NCBI GenBank assembly: GCA_964471535.1 | Contig: CAYYHA010000234.1 | Span: 1 to 6,631, forward strand | Origin: CAYYHA01 sp964471535 | GTDB lineage: Bacteria; Myxococcota; Myxococcia; SLRQ01 | DNA length: 6,631 nt | Direction of reading: 5' to 3' | Shown here: piece after piece, positions 6,619-6,631 of the stretch | How the letters are laid out: each line of letters begins with the position of its first letter | Position numbering within the stretch: the first letter of the stretch is position 1 | Translations under genes and position numbers: made by a program | The notes under the pieces: model-generated | What the model saw: only the letters and a program-made list of their open reading frames with translations | What the model was told of the DNA's origin: nothing | Database searches by the model: none

Positions 6619-6631
6619 TGAACGAGGGACT

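Overview
The window is very GC-rich, with strong G/C preference at third codon positions. It carries genes for making and activating Kdo, the core sugar of lipopolysaccharide, plus an outer-membrane barrel and a secreted beta-propeller. This points to a Gram-negative (diderm) bacterium. The order kdsB-pyrG-kdsA-kdsC recalls Kdo/LPS clusters of delta-proteobacteria-type lineages (Desulfobacterota, Myxococcota and relatives), but the sequence alone does not fix the phylum.

Layout. (1) 1-777, plus strand: the 3' part of an outer-membrane beta-barrel gene whose start lies before the window. (2) 778-927: a 150-base gap holding a good sigma70-like promoter (869-897). (3) 928-4813, plus strand: a compact operon of kdsB (CMP-Kdo synthetase, TTG start), pyrG (CTP synthase), kdsA (Kdo-8-phosphate synthase) and kdsC (Kdo-8-phosphate phosphatase). 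The gaps are 19, 3 and 0 bases. (4) 4798-5232, plus strand: a small four-helix membrane protein of unknown function that overlaps the end of kdsC by 16 bases. (5) 5011-6618, minus strand: a secreted FG-GAP/PQQ-like beta-propeller protein that converges on the operon and overlaps the membrane-protein gene by 222 bases, tail to tail.

How they work together. KdsA condenses arabinose-5-phosphate with phosphoenolpyruvate to Kdo-8-phosphate. KdsC removes the phosphate. KdsB couples Kdo to CTP to form CMP-Kdo, the donor for lipid A glycosylation. PyrG makes the CTP that KdsB uses. The arabinose-5-phosphate isomerase (KdsD) is not in the window, and neither is LptC, which often follows kdsC. The most notable points are the convergent gene overlap, the unknown membrane protein in the usual LptC position, a metal-dependent-type KdsA with an extra C-terminal tail, and a start-codon and promoter argument that shortens kdsB. 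I see no mobile element, CRISPR array, RNA gene or clearly novel system.
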